The notes under the pieces are model-generated. The model did not search any database. It saw nothing but the letters and a program-made list of their open reading frames with translations, and was not told the DNA's origin. The position numbers were made by a program, and so were the translations under genes. DNA of 64,000 nucleotides. Origin: Haberlea rhodopensis. Its lineage: Eukaryota; Streptophyta; Magnoliopsida; Lamiales; Gesneriaceae. The stretch lies in contig CAJQUN010000140.1 of the NCBI GenBank assembly GCA_907163345.1, positions 248,001 to 312,000 on the forward strand. The letters are read 5' to 3'. Positions 21,886 through 33,030 of the stretch are shown piece after piece (position 1 is the stretch's first letter; each line of letters begins with the position of its first letter).

Positions 21886-23836
21886 AACTCCCCTTTTTTG
21901 ATGATGACAAAACCTAGCTTCTTAATCTTCTTCGAAAGTCCTTTTTCTTGTAGAAGATTCGTTCAGATCGATTAAGCCTTTTTGTTCAAAATAAATGAAC
22001 TATTCAAAATAAATGAATAAGACTGAGAATTTTGATTGAAAACTTTTTGTTAACATGTCTGATGAATACATTTACATATGTCATTCATTATAGGCAGTTA
22101 TCTATGTCTTCTTTATAAGATGGTGTTCTGGTCTTCATCTATTTCTCATTTGCGTTTTCTCATCATCTTTTACTAATAAAATGCTTGGATTCCTACGAAA
22201 ATAACAAAATGACAACAAAAGACGTAATTCTGCTCGAATACCAACATCAAAATAAAGTAAAAGAGAATAAAATATAAGTGCAGATTTGCACTTATCAAAC
22301 CCCCAAACTTAAACTTTGCTAGTCCCGAGCAAAATAGAAATGGAAAAAGACTAAGAAATAAAAGAGATAAAGAAAACACACTACTAACGCAAGTCATGAA
22401 ATGTTATAATTGCAAATTGGCCTCGAAGATCAATGGTCTAAAAATTTCACGTCAAGTATGCATATCGCTTCTACTCAAGAGTTCTCAAGTGTGTGTGTGT
22501 TACCACTTCCATTTAACCATTAAAGCAATATTTACTCACATAAATCAATAGGACTGTGCAAGGTATTGGTTCATTTGCATTGTTCATAAAAGGAGTATAG
22601 CTTTGACAAACAATGAACAATGCATAAAATCAAAGTAATGAGATGTGCGTGTGTGAATGTCAAAACCATATGCATTACAAGTGTTTCTCGAGTGTCCACA
22701 AGCTTACTATTCGTAACCTTCTCCACTAGTATATTAGACAAATGTGGCTCGGTCAATAGGTCTTAATAGGCTCGTAATGTAAGGCCTTGGCTCATGGCTA
22801 CAATAAAAAGATAGGAATTTCAAAACAAGAGAGTAAGTCATATTAACCATGTTGCGCACTCTCATCTCAATTTTGATTCCTTCTATTGACGATTCATCTT
22901 TTTTTTTTCTATTCAATTCACCCTCATTTCTCATCCGCCTCATCATTCACCTCATCGTTTTCTCATTCTTACCGTCACTTATTTCTTCACCTCTTCAACA
23001 ATCTTTTTATGCATTCATTCCCTTTTTTCTTTATTTCTCTCCTTCATTTTTTTTTTTCAATAAGAACATGAGAGATATTTGAAATTTTAAAGTGCAATAG
23101 GGGCTTACTCACTTGAGGGTAGGAAATAGTGTATAAGCTTTCAACAAGGTGGTCGATGTGAGGATTTTGAAATGATGCCGAATGGGGGTTATTATGTGCC
23201 TAAGCACATGCCATTCGATTTTCAATAAGCTCAAAAGGGTAACTAGGGATAAAATGATGTCATTTGGTGGCTTCAAAGGCTCAAACGATAAAAAATTGCC
23301 TAAATCATTCCTAAGCCACATATGTCTGTATTTCGCCTCAAAGGGTACTAAAGCAAGTTCTAGACTATTATCAATTCACAAATAACTTATATGGTATGAC
23401 CAATGTGCTCAAATAGTATCTCAAAAGCAAGGTGATATAAGAAAGAAATTTGAATGAGATTATAAAATATATTGCAACAATTCAGTCCTCATTCTTTTAC
23501 ATTTAAGCTCAAATGGGCTACTATGGCAAATTTATAGCAATGAATAAAGGCCCAAAATATTATCAAGAATCGCCTATATCATACTTGTGTTCATTCAAAT
23601 TAACATTGATTAATCAAATGGTCATGGTATCTAGTGCATGAATATGAGAAACTCAAGAGCAAAGTGAACAAAAATTTTAAAATTTTCACAAATAAGCTCA
23701 ATTCTTCATCATCGGCCTTCACAATTACTTCAAATCACGACATATGACACAAAAAGAAAAAAAAAACGACTAAAAAAAACACAAAACACAACACACATAG
23801 GAATCCAGGAAACAAAACATCTTCAATGTTTAAACA

Positions 23837-23858
23837 CCCCCCCCCCCCCCCCCCCCCC
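23837..23858. repeat. Poly-C run, 22 bases (poly-G in element sense)
   Basis: Uninterrupted run of 22 C followed by AAACTTAAAT. The duplicate in unit 2 (29276-29290) has 15. In sense orientation it is TTTAAGTTT followed by poly-G, similar to the PPT next to the LTR. Confidence 0.9.
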
Positions 23859-24159
23859 AAACTTAAATCGTGCATTGTCCTCAATGTACCATACAATGTA
23901 TAAAATAAGGGACAACACACCTACCTGCGACGACGATCGTCAGTAATCGTCGTCCATCTCATGCTCATGGGTATGGTGAGAAGATGATGATAGGGACCTC
24001 CGCATCAGTATAGACCTGCAATGGGAAAAATAATGATCAGCGGCTCTGACTGAGACATGCTAATAAAAATTAAAATACTGAAATAAAAAAAAAACTGAAG
24101 TAAACTAAAAAGGATATAAGGCTTGGGTTGCCTCCCAAGAAGCGCTTTGTTTCAAGTCT

Positions 24160-25176
24160 TCAGCCAGACCATGCGAAGCAACCATCAAATAGCGGCTTCC
24201 GCCCATAGTAAGTATCATATGACACTACATATGGGTCTTGGTTGTGTATGCCCTCAAGCTTGGCAAGATAGTGGCAGTTAACGCTCGTCGCTCCAACAAC
24301 GTCCTTCGAAAATTGATAAGCATGGGAGAAAGATTCTAAACTTGGCTTCATCTCGTGGAGATTATAATGTGGTGAAGTTGGCGTCAATGGGAATAACGGA
24401 TCCACATATGGCATATAGGACATCACCATCGATGAGTGCTCCTCACTATTTTCAAAAATATGCTCATCTTCCAACGTCACGCTAGGCTCATCTTGACACG
24501 GGAATTCATCAGATAACTCTTCCACGGTAGGCTCAACCACTTGAAAATGCTCATATTCCCTTGAATCTTCCGCATGAGTAGGATCACTCTCCCAAACTTG
24601 GTTGGTTGGATGATCATCATCATGTGACCACACCTGATTTGTCACTTCTTGATTAGTATATCTCATCTCAACCTCTTTGCATCTCGCTAAAAATGTCTCT
24701 ATCTGCTGCTCAATGCTACTTCTGGAGTGGGTGTGATTTTCGATCTTTGGTTCAGATGATGGCCAGAATTTGAGCAAAATATCCTCCAACCGAGAGACTT
24801 TATCAGAACTATACTCATCCTCTGCTTGATGATTGAATGGTTGGTGTGTAAAATGAGGGTAATGATGCTCTGGTGGATATTGGTGACTCCAACCCTGCAG
24901 TGAAGGATCATAATGCCACTGGTAGTCGAAATTCGCCATATGGTTAAACAGGTTCACCATGTCATCATCTCTACAATATATGGGACTACCAGTTGCCAAA
25001 GCTCCATTAAATACCCATTCTTGTGTGTCTGCATCCAATCCACTGTAGAAAGATTGAAGAGGAGCGTAGTTTGAAAAGTCGTGGTTGAATCTGTCCCAAG
25101 CTGCATAGAATGGTTCATACGGTTGTTGGGCAAAGCTTGTGGAAACTTGCTGATGAAACATCTCCAAGTACCTCAC
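24160..25176 (-). CDS. Gag-like protein of the non-autonomous Athila-like element, 338 aa
   Basis: Open from ATG 25176 to the stop at 24160. Residues about 17-95 (AAWDRFNHDF, FYSGLDADTQEW, LFNHMANFDYQWHYD) resemble the capsid segment of Athila/Tat gag, where a WxRF motif, FYxGL and a final NxYQW motif occur in this order (family knowledge). The rest is low-complexity, rich in His, Glu, Asp, Ser and Tyr, with TNQVW repeated; no CCHC knuckle is seen. It is the only ORF of size in the element. The copy in unit 2 is 97-99% similar by eye for about 290 residues. The product may help particle assembly or be a relic; its openness in two copies mainly reflects recent duplication. Confidence 0.7.
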   Translation of the reverse strand: MRYLEMFHQQVSTSFAQQPYEPFYAAWDRFNHDFSNYAPLQSFYSGLDADTQEWVFNGALATGSPIYCRDDDMVNLFNHMANFDYQWHYDPSLQGWSHQYPPEHHYPHFTHQPFNHQAEDEYSSDKVSRLEDILLKFWPSSEPKIENHTHSRSSIEQQIETFLARCKEVEMRYTNQEVTNQVWSHDDDHPTNQVWESDPTHAEDSREYEHFQVVEPTVEELSDEFPCQDEPSVTLEDEHIFENSEEHSSMVMSYMPYVDPLFPLTPTSPHYNLHEMKPSLESFSHAYQFSKDVVGATSVNCHYLAKLEGIHNQDPYVVSYDTYYGRKPLFDGCFAWSG

Positions 25177-25270
25177 AAGAAAAACATCACAAAAATAAAA
25201 TTAATTTAAATAAAATTCTAAATTAAAATCAAGACTACTTGGTAACAGTATCAGTAAACAAAATTATATC

Positions 25271-25290
25271 AATCCCCGGCAACAGCGCCA
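25271..25290 (-). other. Primer-binding site, tRNA-Asp type, minus strand
   Basis: TGGCGCTGTTGCCGGGGATT on the minus strand, six bases after the LTR end GCATCA. It differs at one base from the TGGCGCCGTTGCCGGGGA site usual for Athila/Tat elements. Confidence 0.85.
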
Positions 25291-25296
25291 AAAACT

Positions 25297-26914
25297 TGAT
25301 GCGTGTCAGACGTACCGCAAGTGTACGGTGTCAAGTTTTAGTATAGGAATTTGAAAGTACGGATGTCGAACCCACAGGGATTGAAAATTAAGATTTACCA
25401 AGTACTGTAATTAGAATAGTCTCGACTTTATTTAGACAATCGATAGCAAAATTATTATATTAATCTACTAAAATAAAGTAATAATTTAACAAGATGAAAA
25501 TTTAAGTGGAGAAAATCAATGAGAACGGATTCTAGAGGTTCGACTTCACTCAACTATCCACTATATCGTGTTCTTCTAATTTATTAACCACGAATCCTAT
25601 GTTATCTATTACCTCTCCCGAGTGTAAAATAGAAATAATCATTCAACAATCATCTTGATGTGCCCACCTAAGATAAATTATTAAACAATTTCAATAGCGC
25701 AAGATTCGTTATATGGCTTCGTTGGAGTTATATGTCTCCCGACTATATAAACTTCCAACGATGTAAATTCCTACGGTCCTATTCAAAACCCCCTCTCCCG
25801 AGTGATAGATTCTAAATAAATATGACGAATCAACTAGTGATCAATTAATTGAAACGCATTCAAATCAGGAATCACAAATAAACCAAACGAAAACCAATAT
25901 TCAATCAATAATCAACGACATAGTTTCAAGTCAAGATCCGTCTAACTCTAGAATAATAAATTAGTTCATGAATACATTAAATAAACACATAGACATGTTC
26001 TTAATCATCATAAACATAAAGGAAGAGATAATCAAACGAATTGGATGATGGCGCTCCGTCCCCGGTAGTCGCCGTCGTCTTCTCCGTCGTCAAAATCTCT
26101 ACCCTTCGTTGTAAGCGCGCCGCCTCGATTGATCTCCTCCTCTTCCATGTTAGATCTCGGCTACTGCTTTGTCACGTCAATTCTGCTGCGTAAATTCGTC
26201 TCTCGCGCGTCTCTCTTATTTCTGAATTTTATTTACGTAAAATTCTTTTCGTACGTGAATGGTTCCCCTCTCTTTTATATGTGCTGAATCTCTTTTATCG
26301 CCTTTCCTTCCTTCTCAAGTCTGCACGTCTCTTTTCTTTCCTTTTCAAATCTCCTCTCCTAAAATAAATCTCTCGTCCAGTATTTTCCTTTCGTACGTCC
26401 CTTCTTCCTTTTTTAATTAAATCCCCAGCCCCTCGTGCCTTTCTCTATACGTCAATTCCTTTCTATATTTGCCAATCAAAATCTCCATGCTTTCCTTTAT
26501 GCGTGTGATTTTCTTGGTCAAAGAAAATCTCCTCTAATCTTCTAATATCTATCTTTCCATCCCAATAACATCAGCTATATCTTCTCCACTTGTCCTCTAA
26601 TTGGTCAGTTCCCCAATCTTTCCTTCACAAATCTGGTGGTTATCCACACGTGAATGTCTTTTTATTAAAATGTTGTAGTGGTGTCCGAACGCCATGTATT
26701 CTGTCCCGGTGCATGATTATTTCACCGTTGAGTCCCAATTTGAATTCTTGTCACATTTGTGTATTTATCATCATCTTTTACTAATAAAATGCTTAATTCC
26801 TTGGATTCCTACAAAAAATAACAAAATGACAACAAAAGGCGTAATTCTGCTCGAATACCAACATAAAAATAAAGTAAAAGAGAATAAAATATAAGTGCAG
26901 ATTTGCACTTATCA
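25297..26914 (-). mobile_element. Athila-like 5' LTR, copy 1
   Basis: 1618 bp with TGAT/ATCA ends (TGATAAGTGCAAATC to GACACGCATCA on minus). Near-identical to 30727-32349. The end shares GACACCGTACACTTGCGGTA with the lone LTR at 17455-19398. Confidence 0.85.
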
Positions 26915-29655
26915 TTGCACATATATATAAGCATTTCTGCCAACGACAATATTTCCTTTTGTGTGCAACTCTATACTTTGGTCAATATCTGAACAAGCTG
27001 CAGTCTTCTATTTTAGACACTTTCCCTTCTGGTATGTTCTTTCAGCGCTTGTCAGATAGGATCTCATTTGTCTATTTACCATTTAAGGTAATCTTCAGTC
27101 CTTGGTCTTTTTCAGCATTAAATGCAACATTAAATGCTTCAATAAATAGCCGTTGATTATTCGGACTGAAGAACGAAGCTTACTAGCTTAGTCTGTTCTG
27201 ATCTGCTCTGCATCGATCTGATCTGGTTGACATTGATCTGGTCTGTTTCAATCTTGTTTGTATAGATCCGGTCTGTTTGTCATTGACTTTATCGGTCTGG
27301 TCTGTTTTGTCATCTTTAAAATCCGGAACTAACAAACTCCCCCTTTTTGATGATGACAAAACCTAGCTTCTTAATCTTCTTCGAAAGTCCTTTTTCTTGT
27401 AGAAGATTCGTTCAGATCGATTAAGCCTTTTTGTTCAAAATAAATGAACTATTCAAAATAAATGAATAAGACTGAGAATTTTGATTGAAAACTTTTTTGT
27501 TAACATGTCTGATGAATACATTTACATATGTCATTCATTACAGGCAGTTATCTATGTCTTCTTTATAAGATGGTGTTCTGGTCTTCATCTATTTCTCATT
27601 TGCGTATTTCTCATCATCTTTTACTAATAAAATGCTTGGATTCCTACAAAAATAACAAAATGACAACAAAAGGCGTAATTCTGCTCGAATACCAACATCA
27701 AAATAAAGTAAAAGAGGATAAAATATAAGTGCAGATTTGCACTTATCAAATCCCCCCAAACTTAAACTTTGCTAGTCCCGAGCAAAATAGAAATGGAAAA
27801 AGACTAAGAAATAAAAGAGATAAAGAAAACACACTAGTAACGCAAGTCATGAAATGTTATAATTGCAAATTGGCCTCGAAGATCAATGGTCTAAAATTTC
27901 ACGTCAAGTATGCATATCGCTTCTACTCAAGAGTTCTCAAGTGTGTGTGTGTGTTACCACTTCCATTTAACCATTAAAGCAATATTTACTCACATAAATC
28001 AATAGGACTTTGCAAGGTATTGGTTCATTTGCATTGTTCATAAAAGGAGTATAGCTTTGACAAACAATGAACAATGCATAAAATCAAAGTAATGAGATGT
28101 GCGTGTGTGAATGTCAAACCAAATGCATTACAAGTGTTTCTCGAGTGTCCACAAGCTTACTATTCGTAACCTTCTCCACTAGTATATTAGACAAATGTGG
28201 CTCGGTCAATAGGTCTTAATAGGCTCGTAATGTAAGGCCTTGGCTCATGGCTACAATAAAAAGATAGGAATTTCAAAACAAAAGAGTAAATCATATTAAC
28301 CATGTTGCGCACTCTCATCTCAATTTCGATTCCTTCTATTGATGATTCATCATTTTTTTTTCTATTCAATTCACCCTCATTTCTCATCCGCCTCATCATT
28401 CACCTCATCGTTTTCTCATTCTTACCGTCACTTATTTCTTCACCTCTTCAACAATCTTTTTATGCATTCATTCCCTTTTTTCTTTATTTCTCTCCTTCAT
28501 TTTTTTTTTTCAATAAGAACATGAGAGATATTTGAAATTTTAAAGTGCAATAGGGGCTTACTCACTTGAGGGTAGGAAATAGTGTATAAGCTTTCAACAA
28601 GGTCGTCGATGTGGGGATTTTGAAATGATGCCGAATGGGGGTTATTATGTGCCTAAGCACATGCCATTCGATTTTCAATAAGCTCAAAAGGGTAACTAGG
28701 GATAAAATGATGTCATTTGGTGGCTTCAAAGGCTCAAACGATAAAAAATTGCCTAAATCATTCCTAAGCCACATATGTCTGTATTTCGCCTCAAAGGGTA
28801 CTAAAGCAAGTTCTAGACTATTATCAATTCACAAATAACTTATATGGTATGACCAAGGTGCTCAAATAGTATCTCAAAAGCAAGGTGATATAAGAAAGAA
28901 ATTTGAATGAGATTATAAAATATATTGCAACAATTCAGTCCTCATTCTTTTACATTTAAGCTCAAAGGGGTCTCTATGGCAAATAAAAGGCCCAAAATAT
29001 TATCAAGAATCGCCTATATCATACTTGTGTTCATTCAAATTAACATTGATTAATCAAATGGTCATGGTATCTAGTGCATGAATATGAGAAACTCAAGAGC
29101 AAAGTGAACAATAATTTTAAAATTTTCACAAATAAGCTCAATTCTTCATCATCGGCCTTCACAATTACTTCAAATCACGACATATGACACAAAAAGAAAA
29201 AAAACGACTAAAAAAAAAACACAAAACACAACACACATAGGAATCCAGGAAACAAAACATCTCAATGTTTAAACACCCCCCCCCCCCCCCAAACTTAAAT
29301 CGTGCATTGTCCTCAATGTACCATACAATGTATAAAATAAGGGACAACACACCTACCTACGACGACGATCGTCAGTAATCGTCGTACATCTCATGCTCAT
29401 GGGTATGGTGAGAAGATGATGATAGGGACCTCCGCATCAGTATAGACCTGCAATGGGAAAAATAATGATCAGCGGCTCTGACTGAGACATGCTATTAAAA
29501 ATTAAAATACTGAACTAAAAAAAAACTGAAGTAAACTAAAAAGGATATAAGGCTTGGGTTGCCTCCCAAGAAGCGCTTTGTTTCAAGTCTTCAGCCAGAC
29601 CATGCGAAGCAACCATCAAATAGCGGCTTCCGCCCATAGTAAGTATCATATGACA

Positions 29656-30606
29656 CTACATATGGGTCTTGGTTGTGTATGCCCTCAAGCTTGGCAAGAT
29701 AGTGGCAGTTAACGCTCGTCGCTCCAACAACGTCCTTCGAAAATTGATAAGCATGGAGAAAGATTCTAAACTTGGCTTCATCTCGTGGAGATCATAATAT
29801 GGTGAAGTTGGCGTCAATGGGAAGAACGGATCCACATATGGCATATAGGACATCACCATCGATGAGTGCTCCTCATTATTTTCAAAAATATGCTCATCTT
29901 CCAACGTCACGCTAGGCTCATCTAGACACGGGAATTCATCAGATAACTCTTCCACGGTAGGCTCAACCACTTGAAAATGCTCATATTCCCTTGAATCTTC
30001 CGCATGAGTAGGATCACTCTCCCAAACTTGGTTGGTTGGATGATCATCATCATGTGACCACACCTGATTTGTCACTTCTTGATTAGTATATCTCATCTCA
30101 ACCTCTTTGCATCTCGCTAAAAATGTGTCTATCTGCTGCTCAATGCTACTTCTGGAGTGGGTGTGATTTTCGATCTTTGGTTCAGATGATGGCCAGAATT
30201 TGAGCAAAATATCCTCCAACCGAGAGACTTTATCAGAACTATACTCATCATCTGCTTGATGATTGAATGGTTGGTGTGTAAAATGAGGGTAATGATGCTC
30301 TGGTGGATATTGGTGACTCCAACCCTGCAGTGAAGGATCATAATGCCACTGGTAGTCGAAATTCGCCATATGGTTAAACAGGTGCACCATGTCATCATCT
30401 CTACAATATATGGGACTACCAGTTGCCAAAGCTCCATTAAATACCCATTCTTGTGTGTCTGCATCCAATCCACTGTAGAAAGATTGAAGAGGAGCGTAGT
30501 TTGAAAAGTCGTGGTTGAATCTGTCCCAAGCTGCATAGAATGGTTCATACGGTTGTTGGGCAAAGCTTGTGGAAACTTGCTGATGAAACATCTCCAAGTA
30601 CCTCAC
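29656..30606 (-). CDS. Gag-like protein, second copy, frameshifted C-terminus (316 aa)
   Basis: Same start and sequence as the ORF at 24160-25176 for about 290 residues (for example Val-to-His in the DDDMV.LF segment, Glu-to-Asp after HQA). One base is missing near 29755 (GCATGGAG versus GCATGGGAG), so the last about 25 residues differ and the ORF ends early. The start and the capsid-like half are intact. Either a recently broken copy or a tolerable C-terminal variant. Confidence 0.65.
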   Translation of the reverse strand: MRYLEMFHQQVSTSFAQQPYEPFYAAWDRFNHDFSNYAPLQSFYSGLDADTQEWVFNGALATGSPIYCRDDDMVHLFNHMANFDYQWHYDPSLQGWSHQYPPEHHYPHFTHQPFNHQADDEYSSDKVSRLEDILLKFWPSSEPKIENHTHSRSSIEQQIDTFLARCKEVEMRYTNQEVTNQVWSHDDDHPTNQVWESDPTHAEDSREYEHFQVVEPTVEELSDEFPCLDEPSVTLEDEHIFENNEEHSSMVMSYMPYVDPFFPLTPTSPYYDLHEMKPSLESFSMLINFRRTLLERRALTATILPSLRAYTTKTHM

Positions 30607-30700
30607 AAGAAAAACATCACAAAAATAAAATTAATTTAAATAAAATTCTAAATTACAATCAAGACTACTTGGTAACAGTATCAGTAAACAAAATTATATC

Positions 30701-30720
30701 AATCCCCGGCAACAGCGCCA
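30701..30720 (-). other. Primer-binding site of Athila-like element 2
   Basis: Identical to the site at 25271-25290 (TGGCGCTGTTGCCGGGGATT on the minus strand). Confidence 0.85.
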
Positions 30721-30726
30721 AAAACT

Positions 30727-32349
30727 TGATGCGTGTCAGACGTACCGCAAGTGTACGGTGTCAAGTTTTAGTATAGGAATTTGAAAGTACGGATGTCGAA
30801 CCCACAGGGATTGAAAATTAAGATTTAACAAGTACTGTAATTAGAATAGTCTCGACTTTATTTAGACAATCGATAGCAAAATTATTATATTAATCTACTA
30901 AAATAAAGTAATAATTTAACAAGATGAAAATTTAAGTGGAGAAAATCAATGAGAACGGATTCTAGAGGTTCGACTTCACTCAACTATACACTATATCGTG
31001 TTCTTCTAATTTATTAACCACGAATCCTATGTTATCTATTACCTCTCCCGAGTGTTAAATAGAAATAATCATTCAACAATCATCTTGATGTGCCCACCTA
31101 AGATAAATTATTAAACAATTTCAATAGCGCAAGATTCGTTATATGGCTTCGTTGGAGTTATATGTCTCCCGACTATATAAACTTCCAACGATGTAAATTC
31201 CTACGGTCCTATTCAAAACCCCCTCTCCCGAGTGATAGATTCTAAATAAATATGACGAATCAACTAGTGATCAATTAATTGAAACGCATTCAAATCAGGA
31301 ATCACAAATAAACCAAACGAAAAACCAAATAATATTCAATCAATAATCAACGACATAGTTTCAAGTCAAGATCCGTCTAACTCTAGAATAATAAATTAGT
31401 TCATGAATACATTAAATAAACACATAGACATGTTCTTAATCATCATAAACATAAAGGAAGAGATAATCAAACGAATTGGATGATGGCGCTCCGTCCCCGG
31501 TAGTCGCCGTCGTCTTCTCCGTCGTCAAAATCTCTACCCTTCGTGTAAGCGCGCCGCCTCGATTGATCTCCTCCTCTTCCATGTTAGATCTCGGCTACTG
31601 CTTTGTCACGTCAATTCTGCTGCGTAAATTCGTCTCTCGCGCGTCTCTCTTATTTCTGAATTTTATTTACGTAAAATCTTCTTTTCGTACGTGAATGGTT
31701 CCCCTCTCTTTTATATGTGCTGAATCTCTTTTATCGCCTTTCCTTCCTTCTCAAGTCTGCACGTCTCTTTTCTTTCCTTTTCAAATCTCCTCTCCTAAAA
31801 TAAATCTCTCGTCCAGTATTTTCCTTTCGTACGTCCCTTCTTCCTTTTTTAATTAAATCCCCAGCCCCTCGTGCCTTTCTCTATACGTCAATTCCTTTCT
31901 ATATTTGCCAATCAAAATCTCCATGTTTCCTTTATGCGTGTGATTTTCTTGGTCAAAGAAAATCTCCTCTAATCTTCTAATATCTATCTTTCCATCCCAA
32001 TAACATCAGCTATATCTTCTCCACTTGTCCTCTAATTGGTCAGTTCCCCAATCTTTCCTTCACAAATCTGGTGGTTATCCACACGTGAATGTCTTTTTAT
32101 TAAAATGTTGTAGTGGTGTCCGAACGCCATGTATTCTGTCCCGGTGCATGATTATTTCACCGTTGAGTCCCAATTTGAATTCTTGTCACATTTGTGTATT
32201 TATCATCATCTTTTACTAATAAAATGCTTAATTCCTTGGATTCCTACAAAAAATAACAAAATGACAACAAAAGGCGTAATTCTGCTCGAATACCAACATA
32301 AAAATAAAGTAAAAGAGAATAAAATATAAGTGCAGATTTGCACTTATCA
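30727..32349 (-). mobile_element. Athila-like 5' LTR, copy 2
   Basis: 1623 bp, TGAT/ATCA ends, near-identical to 25297-26914. Directly followed by TTGCACATATATATAAGC of the copia LTR, as in copy 1. Confidence 0.85.
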
Positions 32350-33030
32350 TTGCACATATATATAAGCATTTCTGCCAACGACAATATTTCCTTTTGTGTG
32401 CAACTCTATACTTTGGTCAATATCTGAACAAGCTGCAGTCTTCTATTTTAGACACTTTCCCTTCTGGTATGTTCTTTCGGCGCTTGTCAGATAGGATCTC
32501 ATTTGTCTATTTACCATTTAAGGTAATCTTCAGTCCTTGGTCTTTTTCAGCATTAAATGCAACATTAAATGCTTCAATAAATAGCCGTTGATTATTCGGA
32601 CTGAAGAACGAAGCTTACTAGCTTAGTCTGTTCTGATCTGCTCTGCATCGATCTGATCTGGTTGACATTGATCTGGTCTGTTTCAATCTTGTTTGTATAG
32701 ATCCGGTCTGTTTGTCATTGACTTTATCGGTCTGGTCTGTTTTGTCATCTTTAAAATCCGGAACTAACAAACTCCCCCCTTTTTATGACAAAACCTAGCT
32801 TCTTAATCTTCTTCGAAAGTCCTTTTTCTTGTAGAAGATTCGTTCAGATCGATTAAACTTTTTGTTCAAAATAAATGAACTATTCAAAATAAATGAATAA
32901 GACTGAGAATTTTGATTGAAAACTTTTTGTTAACATGTCTGATGAATACATTTACATATGTCATTCATTACAGGCAGTTATCTATGTCTTCTTTATAAGA
33001 TGGTGTTCTGGTCTTCATCTATTTCTTATT
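32350..33030 (-). mobile_element. Third partial copy of copia LTR / PPT / 3' region
   Basis: Homologous to 21446-22150 and 26915-27600 but continuing uninterrupted into the copia interior (TTATTTTCCCCCTTTTTGTC). It shows what the copia 3' region looked like before the junction with the Athila-like LTR. Confidence 0.8.

Larger units (their letters stand above)
21446..26914. repeat. Tandem duplication, unit 1 (5469 bp)
   Basis: Holds part of the copia LTR, PPT and 3' sequence (21446-22160) joined to an Athila-like element missing most of its left LTR (22161-26914). Unit 2 (26915-32349) follows head to tail with the same inner junction. A third partial unit (32350-33030) continues into the intact copia sequence. 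Confidence 0.88.
22161..26914 (-). mobile_element. Non-autonomous Athila-like element 1, minus strand
   Basis: 5' LTR 25297-26914 (1618 bp), PBS 25271-25290, gag-like ORF 24160-25176, then (leftward) CTTGGGAGGCAACCCAAG at about 24125, a poly-G/GTTTAAGT tract at 23837-23870 and a second such tract at 22298-22316 as PPT, and only 137 bp of 3' LTR (22161-22297, starting TGATAAGTGC on minus). No protease, RT or integrase is present. The PBS and layout are those of the Athila/Tat branch of Ty3 elements. Confidence 0.78.
26915..32349. repeat. Tandem duplication, unit 2 (5435 bp)
   Basis: Copy of unit 1 at an offset of about 5.45 kb with scattered base changes and small indels (for example 22 versus 15 C in the poly-C run, and one base lost near 29755). 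The copia part is 26915-27611 and the Athila-like part 27612-32349. Confidence 0.88.
27612..32349 (-). mobile_element. Non-autonomous Athila-like element 2, minus strand
   Basis: Same structure as element 1: 5' LTR 30727-32349 (1623 bp), PBS 30701-30720, gag-like ORF, PPT 27749-27766 and the same 137 bp 3' LTR stub (27612-27748) joined to copia sequence at the same place. Confidence 0.78.

Noticed and set aside
22849..23082. Plus-strand ORFs rich in Phe/Ser (also 28302-28535)
   Set aside because: Pyrimidine-rich antisense of the Athila-like interior; duplicated only because the whole unit is duplicated.
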